32,775 nt of DNA from an uncultured Clostridia bacterium (GTDB lineage: Bacteria; Bacillota; Clostridia; Oscillospirales; Oscillospiraceae): contig CAMFBN010000027.1 in NCBI GenBank assembly GCA_945948535.1, forward strand, positions 1 to 32,775, written 5' to 3'. Below, in pieces: positions 1 to 7,197 of this stretch. Every line of letters starts with the position of its first letter. The first letter of the stretch is position 1. The notes under the pieces were generated by a model that was not told where the DNA came from, made no database searches, and saw nothing but the letters and a program-made list of their open reading frames with translations. The position numbers and the translations under genes were made by a program.

Positions 1-136
1 GGCACATACCGCGGGAATTGACGGAAAGCCCGTAGGCCTCCGCCGCCTGCCGAGTTGTGACTGCCTGTTTGATTTGTGCGAAGTTGATCACGGTGATTCC
101 TTTCTTGTGTTTCCGGGAGATGATTCTTTCAGGCAT
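1..136 (-). CDS. CHC2 zinc-finger DNA primase-like protein, 5' end only (partial)
   Basis: The reading frame runs leftwards off the window edge. The visible residues include INFAQIKQAVTTRQAAEAYG and then VNSRGMC. This is the usual opening of the CHC2 zinc-finger (DnaG-type) proteins carried by Tn916/Tn1549-like conjugative elements, where the first Cys of the CHC2 finger follows a short helix ending in TTRQAAE. Such proteins are thought to prime replication of the mobile element. Two starts are possible. The ATG at 136 has a GGAGGTGG site upstream. The GTG at 91 has AAAGGA at good spacing and begins exactly at the conserved helix. I list the longer form. The gene suggests the window starts inside or at the edge of an integrative element. 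Family assignment is fairly safe; most of the protein lies outside the window. Confidence 0.7.
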   Translation of the reverse strand, partial: MPERIISRKHKKGITVINFAQIKQAVTTRQAAEAYGLSVNSRGMC

Positions 137-225
137 GAGAAAAGCCCCCACCTCCGCAAAAGCGGAAATGGAGGCGCGATGGGAACAATTCGTTCCCGTG
201 CCGGGTGAAGCGTGCGTTGTAAATG

Positions 226-271
226 AAAAAGCCCGTCGAGCGTGCCGCGTGCTGCGTTCGATGGGCTTTTT
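226..271. terminator. Bidirectional rho-independent terminator
   Basis: The arms AAAAAGCCCGTCGA and TCGATGGGCTTTTT pair along 14 positions with one G-T wobble. There is a run of A on the left and of T on the right, so the hairpin can end transcripts from both strands. On the minus strand it closes the tnpV module; the partial primase gene on its far side is read in the same direction. Confidence 0.8.
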
Positions 272-273
272 GT

Positions 274-585
274 TCAGGTATATGCTGTTTTTAGTTCCTT
301 TGCCAGAAGCATTCCTACCTCCACGCCATGCACAAATCCGGCTTGCTCGTAGTCCCGGCAAAGGGCGCAGACGGGATTCACAATCGTGTCCATCTCCCGC
401 AGGGGCATTCCGTTCATTGCCTGGTACAATTCATGAAAACCAGCTTTGATGTCGTCACTGTCCATGTTGTTTGCATCGTTGTACGCTTCATACAAAAGGG
501 TCAGGACGGAATCTCCATCGCCAAAATTTGGCGTTTTATCGGCGATATAGCGGTCAAGATAATTAACAAATTCCTGTGCTGTCAT
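274..585 (-). CDS. Hypothetical 103-aa protein, tnpV partner (copy 1)
   Basis: This small acidic helical protein begins MTAQEFVNYLDRYIA. It carries a conserved LLYEAYNDANNMDSDDIKAG stretch and ends in a VHGVEVGMLLAKEL motif. The ATG overlaps the tnpV stop as ATGA (582-585), so the two are probably translationally coupled. A second copy lies at 6898-7197 with the same 4-base overlap, which supports it being a real gene. The final GFVHGVEVGMLLAKEL helix resembles the end of the DUF6809 family, but the match by eye is weak. No catalytic residues or membrane segments are visible. Function is unknown; its constant pairing with tnpV suggests an accessory mobile-element role. Confidence 0.7.
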   Translation of the reverse strand: MTAQEFVNYLDRYIADKTPNFGDGDSVLTLLYEAYNDANNMDSDDIKAGFHELYQAMNGMPLREMDTIVNPVCALCRDYEQAGFVHGVEVGMLLAKELKTAYT

Positions 586-929
586 ACATAAATCAGCTCC
601 TCACGGAGAATTTCCTCCGCCCTGTCCCGAATACTGTTCATCCGCTGCACCCATTGCATCGGGTCTCTGGCTTTCAATGCTTCCGTAATTCCTTCGGCGG
701 CTTTCATCTGGGACACCAGCGTATCCAGTCGTAGCTGCGCCTGTTCGTTCAGGTCTGCAAGATAGGTCCAAAGCTTCCCGGACAGAATCAGATTGGTGTA
801 GGTAATGGGATGCGTTGCCTTCAGGTATTCCCGGTGCATCCGCCCCCATTTCCCCATGGGCCGCGGCTCCTCCGGCAAGGTCAGATCGGGAATGTAATAG
901 TCTCCACATTTGATATATGCGATTTCCAT
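582..929 (-). CDS. tnpV: Transposon-encoded protein TnpV (copy 1)
   Basis: This 115-residue protein matches the TnpV family (PF14198) of Tn4451/Tn4453-like mobilizable transposons. It has the family signatures GDYYIPDLTLPEE, GKWGRMHREYLK, LILSGKLWTYLADLNEQAQ and a C-terminal RAEEILREELIYV. I chose the ATG at 929 because GGAGGTAAGCAAT precedes it; the longer frame to 1013 only adds residues unlike the family. The role of TnpV in transposition is not established. It lies upstream of and overlaps the 103-aa gene. Copy 2 at 7194-7541 differs by about 13 residues, counted by eye. No tnpX recombinase is present, so this is a satellite piece of an element rather than a complete transposon. Confidence 0.9.
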   Translation of the reverse strand: MEIAYIKCGDYYIPDLTLPEEPRPMGKWGRMHREYLKATHPITYTNLILSGKLWTYLADLNEQAQLRLDTLVSQMKAAEGITEALKARDPMQWVQRMNSIRDRAEEILREELIYV

Positions 930-1727
930 ATTGCTTACCTCCTTTTTTGTGTAAACCCATTGTACAGAAAATTCACCCAATCCGCGAATGTGCGGAAGAA
1001 GGCCTTCGTACAAACATGGATCTGTAATCCCATATTTGTCCTCGACGCCCTGAGATACGGGAAGTCACCAGACGGCAGCTTGCTGTGCTGCTCCATAGGA
1101 ATCTAACCTCCCCGCCTTCCTTATGGCCGGGCCGCGAATTACGGAAGTATCATTATCCCTGTGCAGAATTATCGCTGTGCCGGTTGCAATCCGACATTTG
1201 GGGGCTGACATGAATCGCTGTTCCTTTTGGGAAGTCTCGGCGTGCCACCCACATAGCTCCTTGCACGGGAATGTATCTGGTGAATGATATTCAGTTTTCA
1301 AGATTCAGGTTGCGGCTTTTTACATGCGTATTGTACCGAGTCCAAAGGACTTCCAACAGGGACTGGTTGTGCTACTTTGCTGACACAAATAGTGCCAGTT
1401 CCGCCTGCCGGGTGGTAATGGACTGCCCAATCAGCACACTCGCTCTGGCTGCTATTATTCTAAAGGAAATGGATTCCGCTTTTTAGGAACTAACTTGTCA
1501 CATTATGGTAGCGGTTGATCACATTTGCGTTTTTTCGCCAGCGCGGTCAGCTGCGAGGCGATATCCGGAAGCTCTGTGTCTTCCCTCTGCAAATGCTGCA
1601 AAGTTGCTGCAGGCCATGGCAGGTTTCCTGTTTTACATCGTGAAAACGAGCTTTGTAAACGCACAGGGGAAAAGCTGGACCGGGGAAACGGATGATAGGA
1701 ACCACAAGGCAGAAACACATTGAAAAA

Positions 1728-1762
1728 ATGCCGGGGTGTCGCGTTTCACGACACCCCGGCAT
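1728..1762. repeat. GTGTCGTGAAACGCGACAC-type palindrome, copy 1
   Basis: The arms ATGCCGGGGTGTCG (1728-1741) and CGACACCCCGGCAT (1749-1762) pair perfectly over 14 bases with a CGTTTCA loop. On the minus strand TTTTTTCA follows, so it could end transcripts in that direction. The central motif, with GTGTCG arms and a TTTC/GAAA loop, is shared with the copies at 1881 and 7766. Confidence 0.75.
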
Positions 1763-1880
1763 CTCTTCGCAGATAATCGATCAAGCGGCTTCTGCGCAGT
1801 ATTCCGTGCGATTTGCTCTGCCTCTGGTTGACCCTGCTAATCTTCCGGATTCTATTCATTGGATGATCTTTAACGTCAGA

Positions 1881-1905
1881 AGGGTGTCGCGAAACGCGAC
1901 ACCCT
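1881..1905. repeat. GTGTCGCG/CGCGACAC palindrome, copy 2
   Basis: The arms AGGGTGTCGCG (1881-1891) and CGCGACACCCT (1895-1905) pair over 11 bases around an AAA loop. The element is almost identical to the copy at 7766-7794 and related to the copy at 1728. It lies in gene-free DNA about 120 bases before the flavin reductase promoter. Confidence 0.75.
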
Positions 1906-2002
1906 TTCGAGATTTGACAAAATTCCGCACCACCGTGCGGAAAACTCTTCATTTTTCCTTATTATCGCACACATTTATTTGGTGAGTGTGTGTGAATTTT
2001 TG

Positions 2003-2031
2003 TTGCATTCTTGTCACCCGGTGGATATATT
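2003..2031 (+). promoter_or_regulatory. Sigma-A-type promoter of the flavin reductase gene
   Basis: TTGCAT (2003-2008) and TATATT (2026-2031) are separated by 17 bases. Start of transcription would fall near 2038, leaving a leader of about 45 bases before the ATG at 2085. Confidence 0.6.
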
Positions 2032-2084
2032 AAAATAAGGAAAACAAGAGCAGTATTCTTTGAAGTATTATGGAGGGAAATACA

Positions 2085-2645
2085 ATGAGAAAGAACTTTG
2101 GCGCAAAGGCAATCTGCTATCCCATGCCGGTATTCATCATCGGAACCTACGATGCGGATGGGACTCCCAACGCCATGAATGCGGCCTGGGGCGGCATCAG
2201 CGAGGAGACGGAAATCACCATCTGTGTGGACTCGGGTCACAAAACCGCTGAAAATCTGATGATCCGTAAGGCATTCACGGTGTCCATGGCGACGGCCAAC
2301 TATGTGGCGGCTTGTGACTATGTGGGCCTTGTGTCCGGGAACAAGGAGCCGGACAAGTTCGCCAAGGCGGGTTTCCACGCAACGAAGTCCGAATTTGTGG
2401 ACGCGCCCCTCATCGATGAACTGCCCATGGCGCTGGAGTGCGAGGTGATCTCCTACGACCCCGAAACCTGCCGCCTGGTGGGGCGGATTGTCAATGTGTC
2501 TGCTGACGAATCCGTGCTGGGCCAGAATGACAAGGTGGATGTGAGCAAGCTCCGTCCCATCACCTTTGACACCATGAACAATCAGTATCTGCTTCTGGGC
2601 GAAAAGGTCGGACAGGCGTTCCACGATGGCATGCAACTCAGGTAA
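2085..2645 (+). CDS. Flavin reductase family protein (flavoredoxin-like)
   Basis: This 186-residue protein belongs to the FMN-binding flavin reductase-like family (PF01613). The split-barrel pattern is clear: an N-terminal YPMPVFIIGTYDADGTPNAM strand pair, then NAAWGGISEE, then TAENLMIRKAFTVSM, and later GLVSGNKEPDKFAKAGF. Members bind FMN non-covalently and act as flavin reductases or electron-transfer flavoredoxins in the cytoplasm; the partner cannot be told here. The ATG at 2085 is preceded by GGAGGG at proper spacing, whereas the ATG at 2070 overlaps that site itself. The gene is a single unit between its own promoter and a strong terminator. Length is normal for the family and no defect is visible. 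Confidence 0.9.
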   Translation: MRKNFGAKAICYPMPVFIIGTYDADGTPNAMNAAWGGISEETEITICVDSGHKTAENLMIRKAFTVSMATANYVAACDYVGLVSGNKEPDKFAKAGFHATKSEFVDAPLIDELPMALECEVISYDPETCRLVGRIVNVSADESVLGQNDKVDVSKLRPITFDTMNNQYLLLGEKVGQAFHDGMQLR

Positions 2646-2651
2646 ACAGCG

Positions 2652-2677
2652 GAAGCCCGGGTTTCTACCCGGGCTTC
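2652..2677 (+). terminator. Rho-independent terminator after flavin reductase
   Basis: GAAGCCCGGG (2652-2661) pairs perfectly with CCCGGGCTTC (2668-2677) across a six-base loop. It is followed by ATTCTAT and lies six bases after the stop codon. Confidence 0.8.
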
Positions 2678-2758
2678 ATTCTATCTTCGCTGCTCATATT
2701 GGGTGGCTTGTGGCTGCCCTTTTAGTTTTGCCGGTAGATGTTGCTAACGTATCCTGTG

Positions 2759-2787
2759 TTGACTTTCCGGAAACGGACAACTATGAT
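2759..2787 (+). promoter_or_regulatory. Promoter of the PHP-macrodomain operon
   Basis: TTGACT (2759-2764) and TATGAT (2782-2787) have a perfect 17-base spacer. Transcription would start near 2794, about 35 bases before the PHP gene. Confidence 0.75.
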
Positions 2788-2828
2788 ATATGGTAGAATG
2801 TGTGTTTAGACAGAAAAGAGGATAACAC

Positions 2829-3677
2829 ATGTATATTTGTGATTTGCATACCCATTCAACCTTCTCCGATGGCACGTTTACCCCATCGCAGATCGTTGCG
2901 GAAGCGCTTCGGACGAATCTGCGCTCTGTTGCCCTCACGGATCACAACACTGTCGCCGGTTTGCCAGAGTTCTTGGAAGCGGCCCGGGGGACAGCTCTTG
3001 AAGCAATTCCCGGTGTGGAAATATCCACAGGCTATCTGGGAAAGGAAGTTCATATCGTTGGTCTGTTTCTGGAACAGGAAAAGTACGGGCCATTGGAGGT
3101 TTTTCTTGATGTCATCAACCGGAGAAAAGAGGAAAGCAACCGCGCACTGGTCGCGGCACTGTATACAGCCGGGTACGAATTAAGCTATGCGGAGATTCGG
3201 GAGCGACATCAGGGGAATGTGAACCGTGCTGTGATTGCCGCGGAGCTTTTGAGAAAGGGCTATATTCGTGAAATGAAAGAAGCATTTCGTGGCGTTCTAT
3301 CCTCGAAAAATGGACTCTATACCCCGCCAGAGCGCATTTCTGCATTGGAAGCAGTCCATTTCCTGCAATCCATAAATGCAGTGCCGGTGTTGGCTCATCC
3401 CTTTATCAGTCTGACGGAGGGAGAACTCCGGAGGTTTTTGCCGGAAGCGAAAGAACATGGCCTGGCCGCAATGGAAACGCGGTATTCCACTTACTCCCCG
3501 GAAGTGACAGCTGCCGCCCATGCCATCGCACAGAAGTTTGGACTGCTGGAAAGCGGCGGAAGTGATTTCCATGGCGAGAACAAGCCGGGTATCCATCTCG
3601 GCAGCGGGACGGGAGATTTGGTGGTTCCCTATGGGTTTGTGCAAAAGCTGTCTGTGTGGAAAGAAAACAGGATTTGA
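2829..3677 (+). CDS. PHP domain phosphoesterase (RNase AM/YciV-like)
   Basis: The 282-residue protein has all the metal-binding motifs of the PHP family: DLHTHSTFSDG at 5-15, LTDHNT at 36-41, GVEIS near 62-66, LAHPF near 195 and GGSDFHG near 245. The closest characterised relatives are 3',5'-nucleoside bisphosphate phosphatases and the E. coli 5'-3' exonuclease RNase AM (YciV/RnaM), which use a trinuclear metal centre to hydrolyse phosphate esters. Substrate here is inferred only. The gene starts an operon: 23 bases later the macrodomain gene begins, and a further gene overlaps that one. This places a phosphoesterase next to ADP-ribose-processing proteins, so a nucleotide-derived substrate is plausible. 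The start at 2829 has AAGAGGA upstream and begins right at the first motif. Confidence 0.85.
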   Translation: MYICDLHTHSTFSDGTFTPSQIVAEALRTNLRSVALTDHNTVAGLPEFLEAARGTALEAIPGVEISTGYLGKEVHIVGLFLEQEKYGPLEVFLDVINRRKEESNRALVAALYTAGYELSYAEIRERHQGNVNRAVIAAELLRKGYIREMKEAFRGVLSSKNGLYTPPERISALEAVHFLQSINAVPVLAHPFISLTEGELRRFLPEAKEHGLAAMETRYSTYSPEVTAAAHAIAQKFGLLESGGSDFHGENKPGIHLGSGTGDLVVPYGFVQKLSVWKENRI

Positions 3678-3700
3678 AACAGAAAAGGCAGGTGGGAAAT

Positions 3701-4759
3701 ATGCCCTTTGAAATCGTAAGAAATGACATTACCCAAATGCGGGTGGATGCCATCGTGAATACCGCCAACCCAAGACCTGTAATCGGCAGCGGTGTGGATG
3801 CGGGGATTCATCAGGCAGCTGGGTCGGAGCTGCTGACCGCACGGGAGAAAATCGGCAGAATCGGCGTGGGCGAAGCTGCCATTACCTCCGGCTTTGACTT
3901 GAATGCGAAGTATGTCATCCATACGGTTGGCCCGGTGTGGCGGGGCGGCCTGCTGGGAGAAGGGAAACTTCTGCGCAGCTGTTATGAATCCTCCCTTGCA
4001 CTGGCATTGGAAAATGGCTGTGAATCCATTGCGTTTCCCCTGATTTCCTCCGGGAACTACGGTTTTCCCAAGGACAAGGCTCTGCAGATCGCTTTGGATG
4101 CCATCCGGGGCTTTCTGAATGACCATGAAATGATGGTTTCCCTGGTGGTGTTCGACCGGGAGGCCTTTCAGCTCTCCCGGCAGCGCTACAGGGAAGTTGC
4201 CAGCTTCATTGACGACAACTACATACAGGAAAAGACTGCACAGCAGATTTCGCCCCACCATGCCCGTCCGGAAAGGGTTCTCCGGGATCGGGATGCGCTT
4301 GATGACTTCTGCTTGTCGATGGAATGCACAGAACCTGCCCCGCCGCGGGCTGCAAGGAAAAGCATTCCCCTTCCTTACGCGAAACCGAAGCCCAGTCTTG
4401 CCGACCTGCTGGCGGAGACGGACGCCGGCTTTTCCGAGACGCTGCTGAAGCTTATCGATCAGACCGGAAAAAAGGATTCCGAAATCTACACTAAAGCCAA
4501 CCTGTCCCGGCAGCATTTCTCCAAAATCCGCAACAATCCGGACTACAAGCCCACCAAGCCCACCGCCATTGCCCTTGCGCTGGCATTGGAGCTGAATCTG
4601 GAGCAGACCCGGGATCTCATCGGTCGGGCGGGTTATGCCCTGACGGGCAGCAGTAAGTTCGACGTAATCATCATGTACTTCATCCGGGAGAAGAATTACA
4701 ACCTGTTCGATATCAACGCGGCTCTGTTTGAGTTCGACCAGAGCCTGCTGGGAGGATGA
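3701..4759 (+). CDS. Macrodomain protein with C-terminal helical (HTH-like) domain
   Basis: Residues 1 to about 165 form a macrodomain (Appr-1''-p processing family). DAIVNTANPRPVIGSGVDAG at 16-35 is the ADP-ribose-binding asparagine loop, and SSGNYGFPKDKA near 112-123 is the second phosphate-binding loop. Macrodomains bind or hydrolyse ADP-ribose and remove it from proteins or nucleic acids. After a low-complexity linker (PAPPRAARKSIPLPYAK), the last 125 residues form an all-helical domain with IYTKANLSRQHFSKIR and ALALALELNLEQTRDLIGRA, reminiscent of an XRE-type helix-turn-helix. I recall this domain at the end of other Firmicute macrodomain proteins but know no function for it. The start at 3701 follows AGGTGGGAAAT. 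The stop overlaps the next start as ATGA, indicating coupled translation. Confidence 0.85.
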   Translation: MPFEIVRNDITQMRVDAIVNTANPRPVIGSGVDAGIHQAAGSELLTAREKIGRIGVGEAAITSGFDLNAKYVIHTVGPVWRGGLLGEGKLLRSCYESSLALALENGCESIAFPLISSGNYGFPKDKALQIALDAIRGFLNDHEMMVSLVVFDREAFQLSRQRYREVASFIDDNYIQEKTAQQISPHHARPERVLRDRDALDDFCLSMECTEPAPPRAARKSIPLPYAKPKPSLADLLAETDAGFSETLLKLIDQTGKKDSEIYTKANLSRQHFSKIRNNPDYKPTKPTAIALALALELNLEQTRDLIGRAGYALTGSSKFDVIIMYFIREKNYNLFDINAALFEFDQSLLGG

Positions 4760-4761
4760 CG

Positions 4762-5319
4762 ATGACAGATTTACAATTCAATGCGGCTGAGGTTTTGGAA
4801 AAGAGACTCGCCTCCAGCTTGGGACTTGATCGGTATGCCGAGATTATGCAGAAGGCGAAAACAACGAGTATCTCAGAGGACAGAGAGTTTCAGCACTTAT
4901 TTAACGCGTTTTACCGTGTGCGCAGAAACGAGGCTTGGCGGAAAACATACTACTCCCTGTTCGAGGAAATGAAGCAAGGGTCGCCGACCTTTGAATCCAT
5001 CCTCCGCTTTTTGTATGAGAAAACAGGTAACATTGAGGCATCGTTTTCCAGCAAAATGCTTGCAACGCTGTGTCCTGAGAAACCGATTTGGGATCGTTAT
5101 GTGCTGGAAAATCTGGGTCTTAAATTAGATGGCGGCAGCAAGGAGCAGCAACTGCGCAATGCGGTGCTGCTGTACAAAGAAATCGAAAACTGGTACTTAA
5201 GTTTTCTGACCACAGATAACGCAATGGCGTGTCTTGAAACATTCGACAACACATTCCACGGATATACCTGGATCAGTGATATTAAGAAAATTGACTGCTT
5301 CCTATGGAGCGTTCGGTAG
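4762..5319 (+). CDS. Conserved hypothetical protein in the macrodomain operon
   Basis: This 185-residue soluble protein is rich in aromatic and charged residues (FYRVRRNEAWRKTYY near 49-63, ETFDNTFHGYTWISD near the end). The segment SFSSKMLATLCPEKPIWDRYVLE at about 93-115 recalls the HhH-GPD glycosylase-like pattern in which a bound helix is followed by PIWDxxV. That is a resemblance by eye, and no hairpin-Gly-Pro-Asp motif is present. The ATG at 4756 overlaps the macrodomain stop, but the ATG at 4762 is better placed behind GGGAGG, so I use it. It completes the PHP-macrodomain operon. Function is unknown; context suggests a role in nucleotide or nucleic-acid processing. Confidence 0.7.
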   Translation: MTDLQFNAAEVLEKRLASSLGLDRYAEIMQKAKTTSISEDREFQHLFNAFYRVRRNEAWRKTYYSLFEEMKQGSPTFESILRFLYEKTGNIEASFSSKMLATLCPEKPIWDRYVLENLGLKLDGGSKEQQLRNAVLLYKEIENWYLSFLTTDNAMACLETFDNTFHGYTWISDIKKIDCFLWSVR

Positions 5320-5356
5320 AAAATGTCCCCTGACAGTTGACCACTGGACACGAAAA

Positions 5357-5403
5357 ACCTCCTATACTATGGGTGTAAACAAAAACACCACGGTATAGGA
5401 GGT
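5357..5403 (+). promoter_or_regulatory. Large palindrome covering the -10 box and RBS of the VWA gene
   Basis: ACCTCCTATAC (5357-5367) pairs perfectly with GTATAGGAGGT (5393-5403). Inside them GGTGT (5372-5376) pairs with ACACC (5385-5389). The left arm contains a consensus-like -10 box (TATACT, 5363-5368) and the right arm contains the ribosome binding site AGGAGGT of the gene at 5411. TTGACC lies upstream at 5337, but with a 20-base spacer. The layout could be a dyad operator, or an RNA hairpin hiding the RBS if transcription comes from further upstream. Confidence 0.65.
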
Positions 5404-5410
5404 ACTTCAT

Positions 5411-6058
5411 ATGAAAAAGAATCTGACGGAACTGATATTTATCCTCGATCGCAGCGGCTCCATGGCGGGGTTGGAACAGGACACCATCGGCGGCTTCAAC
5501 GCCATGCTGCAAAAGCAGCGGGGCGAGCCGGGTGAGGCGGTCATTTCCACGGTGCTGTTTGACAACGAAACGGAGGTTATCCACGACCGGGTGCCTCTGG
5601 ACAGGGTGCCCGCTCTGACGGAGCAGGAATACTATGTCCGGGGCTGCACAGCCCTGCTGGACGCGGTGGGCGGGGCGATCCACCATATCGGCAATGTCCA
5701 CAAGTACGCCCGGAAGGAAGACCGTCCCGAGAAAACCCTGTTCGTCATTACCACTGATGGGCTGGAGAACGCCAGCCGCCGCTATACTTATGACAAAGTC
5801 AAGGCTATGATCGAGCGGCAGCGGGAAACCTATGGCTGGGAGTTTCTGTTCCTGGGAGCCAACATCGACGCAGCCCGGGAAGCAGCCCGGTTTGGTATTA
5901 TGCCGGATTGCGCCGCCGACTACCACGCCGACAGCATTGGCACGGAAGCGGTCTACGAATCCGTCTGCGAGGCGGTGTGTCAGGTGCGCCGCGCCGCCCC
6001 ACTGAAGGCAAGCTGGAAGCAGAGAATCGACGCGGACTTCAAAGGGAGGAAGAGATAA
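5411..6058 (+). CDS. VWA (von Willebrand factor A) domain protein
   Basis: The 215-residue cytoplasmic protein is a single VWA domain. The metal-ion-dependent adhesion site is intact: DRSGS at 13-17, a Thr in VRGCTALLDA near 77-86, and the Asp of FVITTDGLEN near 110-119. YGWEFLFLGANIDA is typical of the family found in clostridial genomes beside stress and ADP-ribose genes. VWA proteins usually act as metal-dependent scaffolds for protein complexes; the partner is not known. The stop overlaps the next start (TAATG at 6056-6060), so it is co-translated with an ADP-ribosylglycohydrolase. No signal peptide or membrane segment is present. The RBS lies inside the palindrome listed at 5357-5403, which suggests dedicated control. 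Confidence 0.85.
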   Translation: MKKNLTELIFILDRSGSMAGLEQDTIGGFNAMLQKQRGEPGEAVISTVLFDNETEVIHDRVPLDRVPALTEQEYYVRGCTALLDAVGGAIHHIGNVHKYARKEDRPEKTLFVITTDGLENASRRYTYDKVKAMIERQRETYGWEFLFLGANIDAAREAARFGIMPDCAADYHADSIGTEAVYESVCEAVCQVRRAAPLKASWKQRIDADFKGRKR

Positions 6059-6858
6059 TGTACGGAGCGATTTTGAGCGATATCATCGGAAGCCCCTATG
6101 AATTTGACCAGGGATACAAGACGAAGGATTTCCCACTGTTTTCCCGCAATTCAGAATTTACCGACGACAGCGTGATGACCCTGGCGGTGGCGGATGCCTT
6201 CCTTTCGCTGCCGCCCGAAGCGTCGGAGGTCGAGATTCGCCGCTTTCTTGTCCGCTCTATGCAGACCTATGGACGAAAATACCCTTACGCCGGCTACGGC
6301 GGAATGTTCCGCCGGTGGCTGAAAGATACCAACCCCCAGCCCTACGGCAGCTACGGCAACGGCTCTGCCATGCGGGTATCTTCCGTGGGCTGGCTGTTTG
6401 ACGATCTTCAAACCGTCCGGCACATGGCTCGACTGTCCGCAGAAGTCACCCACAACCACCCCGAGGGGATCAAGGGCGCGGAAGCCACCGCCAGTGCAAT
6501 CTACCTTGCCCGGACTGGAAGTAGCAAGGCAGAAATCAAGAACTACATCGAGGAGCGGTTTCACTACGATCTGAGTCGCACCTGCGACGAAATCCGCCCC
6601 ACCTATCGCCATGTGGAGAGCTGTCAGGAAACCGTCCCGGAAGCCATCACCGCGTTTCTGGAGGGAGAGAGTTTTGAAGATGTCATTCGCACCGCCGTTT
6701 CCCTGGGCGGCGACTGCGATACCCTTACCTGCATCGCCGGTTCCATCGCCGAAGGCTTCTACGGCGTCCCGGAGGAACTGAAGAAGCAGTGCCGGGAGCG
6801 TCTGCCGGAGGATTTGCGGAAGGTTCTGCGTCGGTTTGAGGAAACTCTGCATTCATAA
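6058..6858 (+). CDS. ADP-ribosylglycohydrolase family protein
   Basis: The 266-residue protein matches the ADP-ribosylglycohydrolase (DraG/ARH) family (PF03747). It has the start helix AILSDIIGSPYEF, the di-metal motif EFTDDSVMT (Thr35-Asp36-Asp37), the middle motif VTHNHPEGIKGAEA and the C-terminal metal ligands in LGGDCDTLTCIAG. Family members hydrolyse the N- or O-glycosidic bond of ADP-ribose attached to a protein or small molecule. All visible metal ligands are present, so it is probably active. The start at 6058 follows GGGAGGAAGAG and overlaps the VWA stop by one base. Together with the macrodomain protein 1.3 kb upstream it provides two different ADP-ribose-removing folds in one island, while no transferase is seen. 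Confidence 0.9.
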   Translation: MYGAILSDIIGSPYEFDQGYKTKDFPLFSRNSEFTDDSVMTLAVADAFLSLPPEASEVEIRRFLVRSMQTYGRKYPYAGYGGMFRRWLKDTNPQPYGSYGNGSAMRVSSVGWLFDDLQTVRHMARLSAEVTHNHPEGIKGAEATASAIYLARTGSSKAEIKNYIEERFHYDLSRTCDEIRPTYRHVESCQETVPEAITAFLEGESFEDVIRTAVSLGGDCDTLTCIAGSIAEGFYGVPEELKKQCRERLPEDLRKVLRRFEETLHS

Positions 6859-6862
6859 CAAA

Positions 6863-6890
6863 CACCGGAGGTGCCAGTGAACCTCCGGTG
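6863..6890. terminator. Rho-independent terminator after the glycohydrolase
   Basis: CACCGGAGGT (6863-6872) pairs perfectly with ACCTCCGGTG (6881-6890). CAATCTTT follows on the plus strand. It sits between convergent genes. Confidence 0.7.
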
Positions 6891-6897
6891 CAATCTT

Positions 6898-7197
6898 TCA
6901 CTCCAACTCCTTTGCCAGAAGCATTCCGACCTGCACGCCATGTACAAATCCGGCTTGCTCATAGTCCCGGCAGAGGGCGCAGACAGGATTCACAATCGCG
7001 TCCATCTCCCGCAGGGGCATACCATTCATTGCCTGGTACAATTCATGGAAACCAGCCTTGATTTCGTCATTGTCCATGTTGTTTGCATCATTGTATGCTT
7101 CATACAAAAGAGTCAGGACGGAATTGCCATCGCCATAGTTCGGCGGTTTTTCGGCGATGTAGCGGTCAAGAAAATAAACAAATTCCTGTGCCGTCAT
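6898..7197 (-). CDS. Hypothetical 99-aa protein, tnpV partner (copy 2)
   Basis: This is the second copy of the tnpV companion protein, starting MTAQEFVYFLDRYIAEK and ending VQVGMLLAKELE. It is four residues shorter than the copy at 274-585 because the reading frame ends earlier. The changes between copies are mostly conservative (for example D/E and F/Y), a sign that both were under selection as proteins. The ATG overlaps the tnpV stop by four bases. Function is unknown. Confidence 0.7.
   Translation of the reverse strand: MTAQEFVYFLDRYIAEKPPNYGDGNSVLTLLYEAYNDANNMDNDEIKAGFHELYQAMNGMPLREMDAIVNPVCALCRDYEQAGFVHGVQVGMLLAKELE

Larger units (their letters stand above)
1014..2002. other. Gene-free stretch with decayed element sequence and two hairpins
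   Basis: No convincing gene lies between the tnpV module and the flavin reductase promoter. All open frames are short and lack ribosome binding sites. A minus-strand stretch at about 1504-1605 (LQREDTELPDIASQLTALAK) reads like the tail of a real protein but has no start, so it may be a remnant. The words TTGTAAACGCAC (1650-1661) and TCTGTAAACGCAC (about 7629-7641) recur near both tnpV modules. Two strong palindromes sit at 1728-1762 and 1881-1905 and are listed separately. Confidence 0.5.

Noticed and set aside
1503..1718. Minus-strand open frame ending LTALAKKRK as a mobile-element gene
   Set aside because: Only the last 30 residues look protein-like, and there is no RBS or recognisable start. 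It is treated as a possible remnant within gene-free DNA.
4762..5319. A DNA glycosylase of the HhH-GPD superfamily
   Set aside because: The KMLATLCPEKPIWDRYV segment is suggestive, but the helix-hairpin-helix and catalytic Asp pattern cannot be identified.
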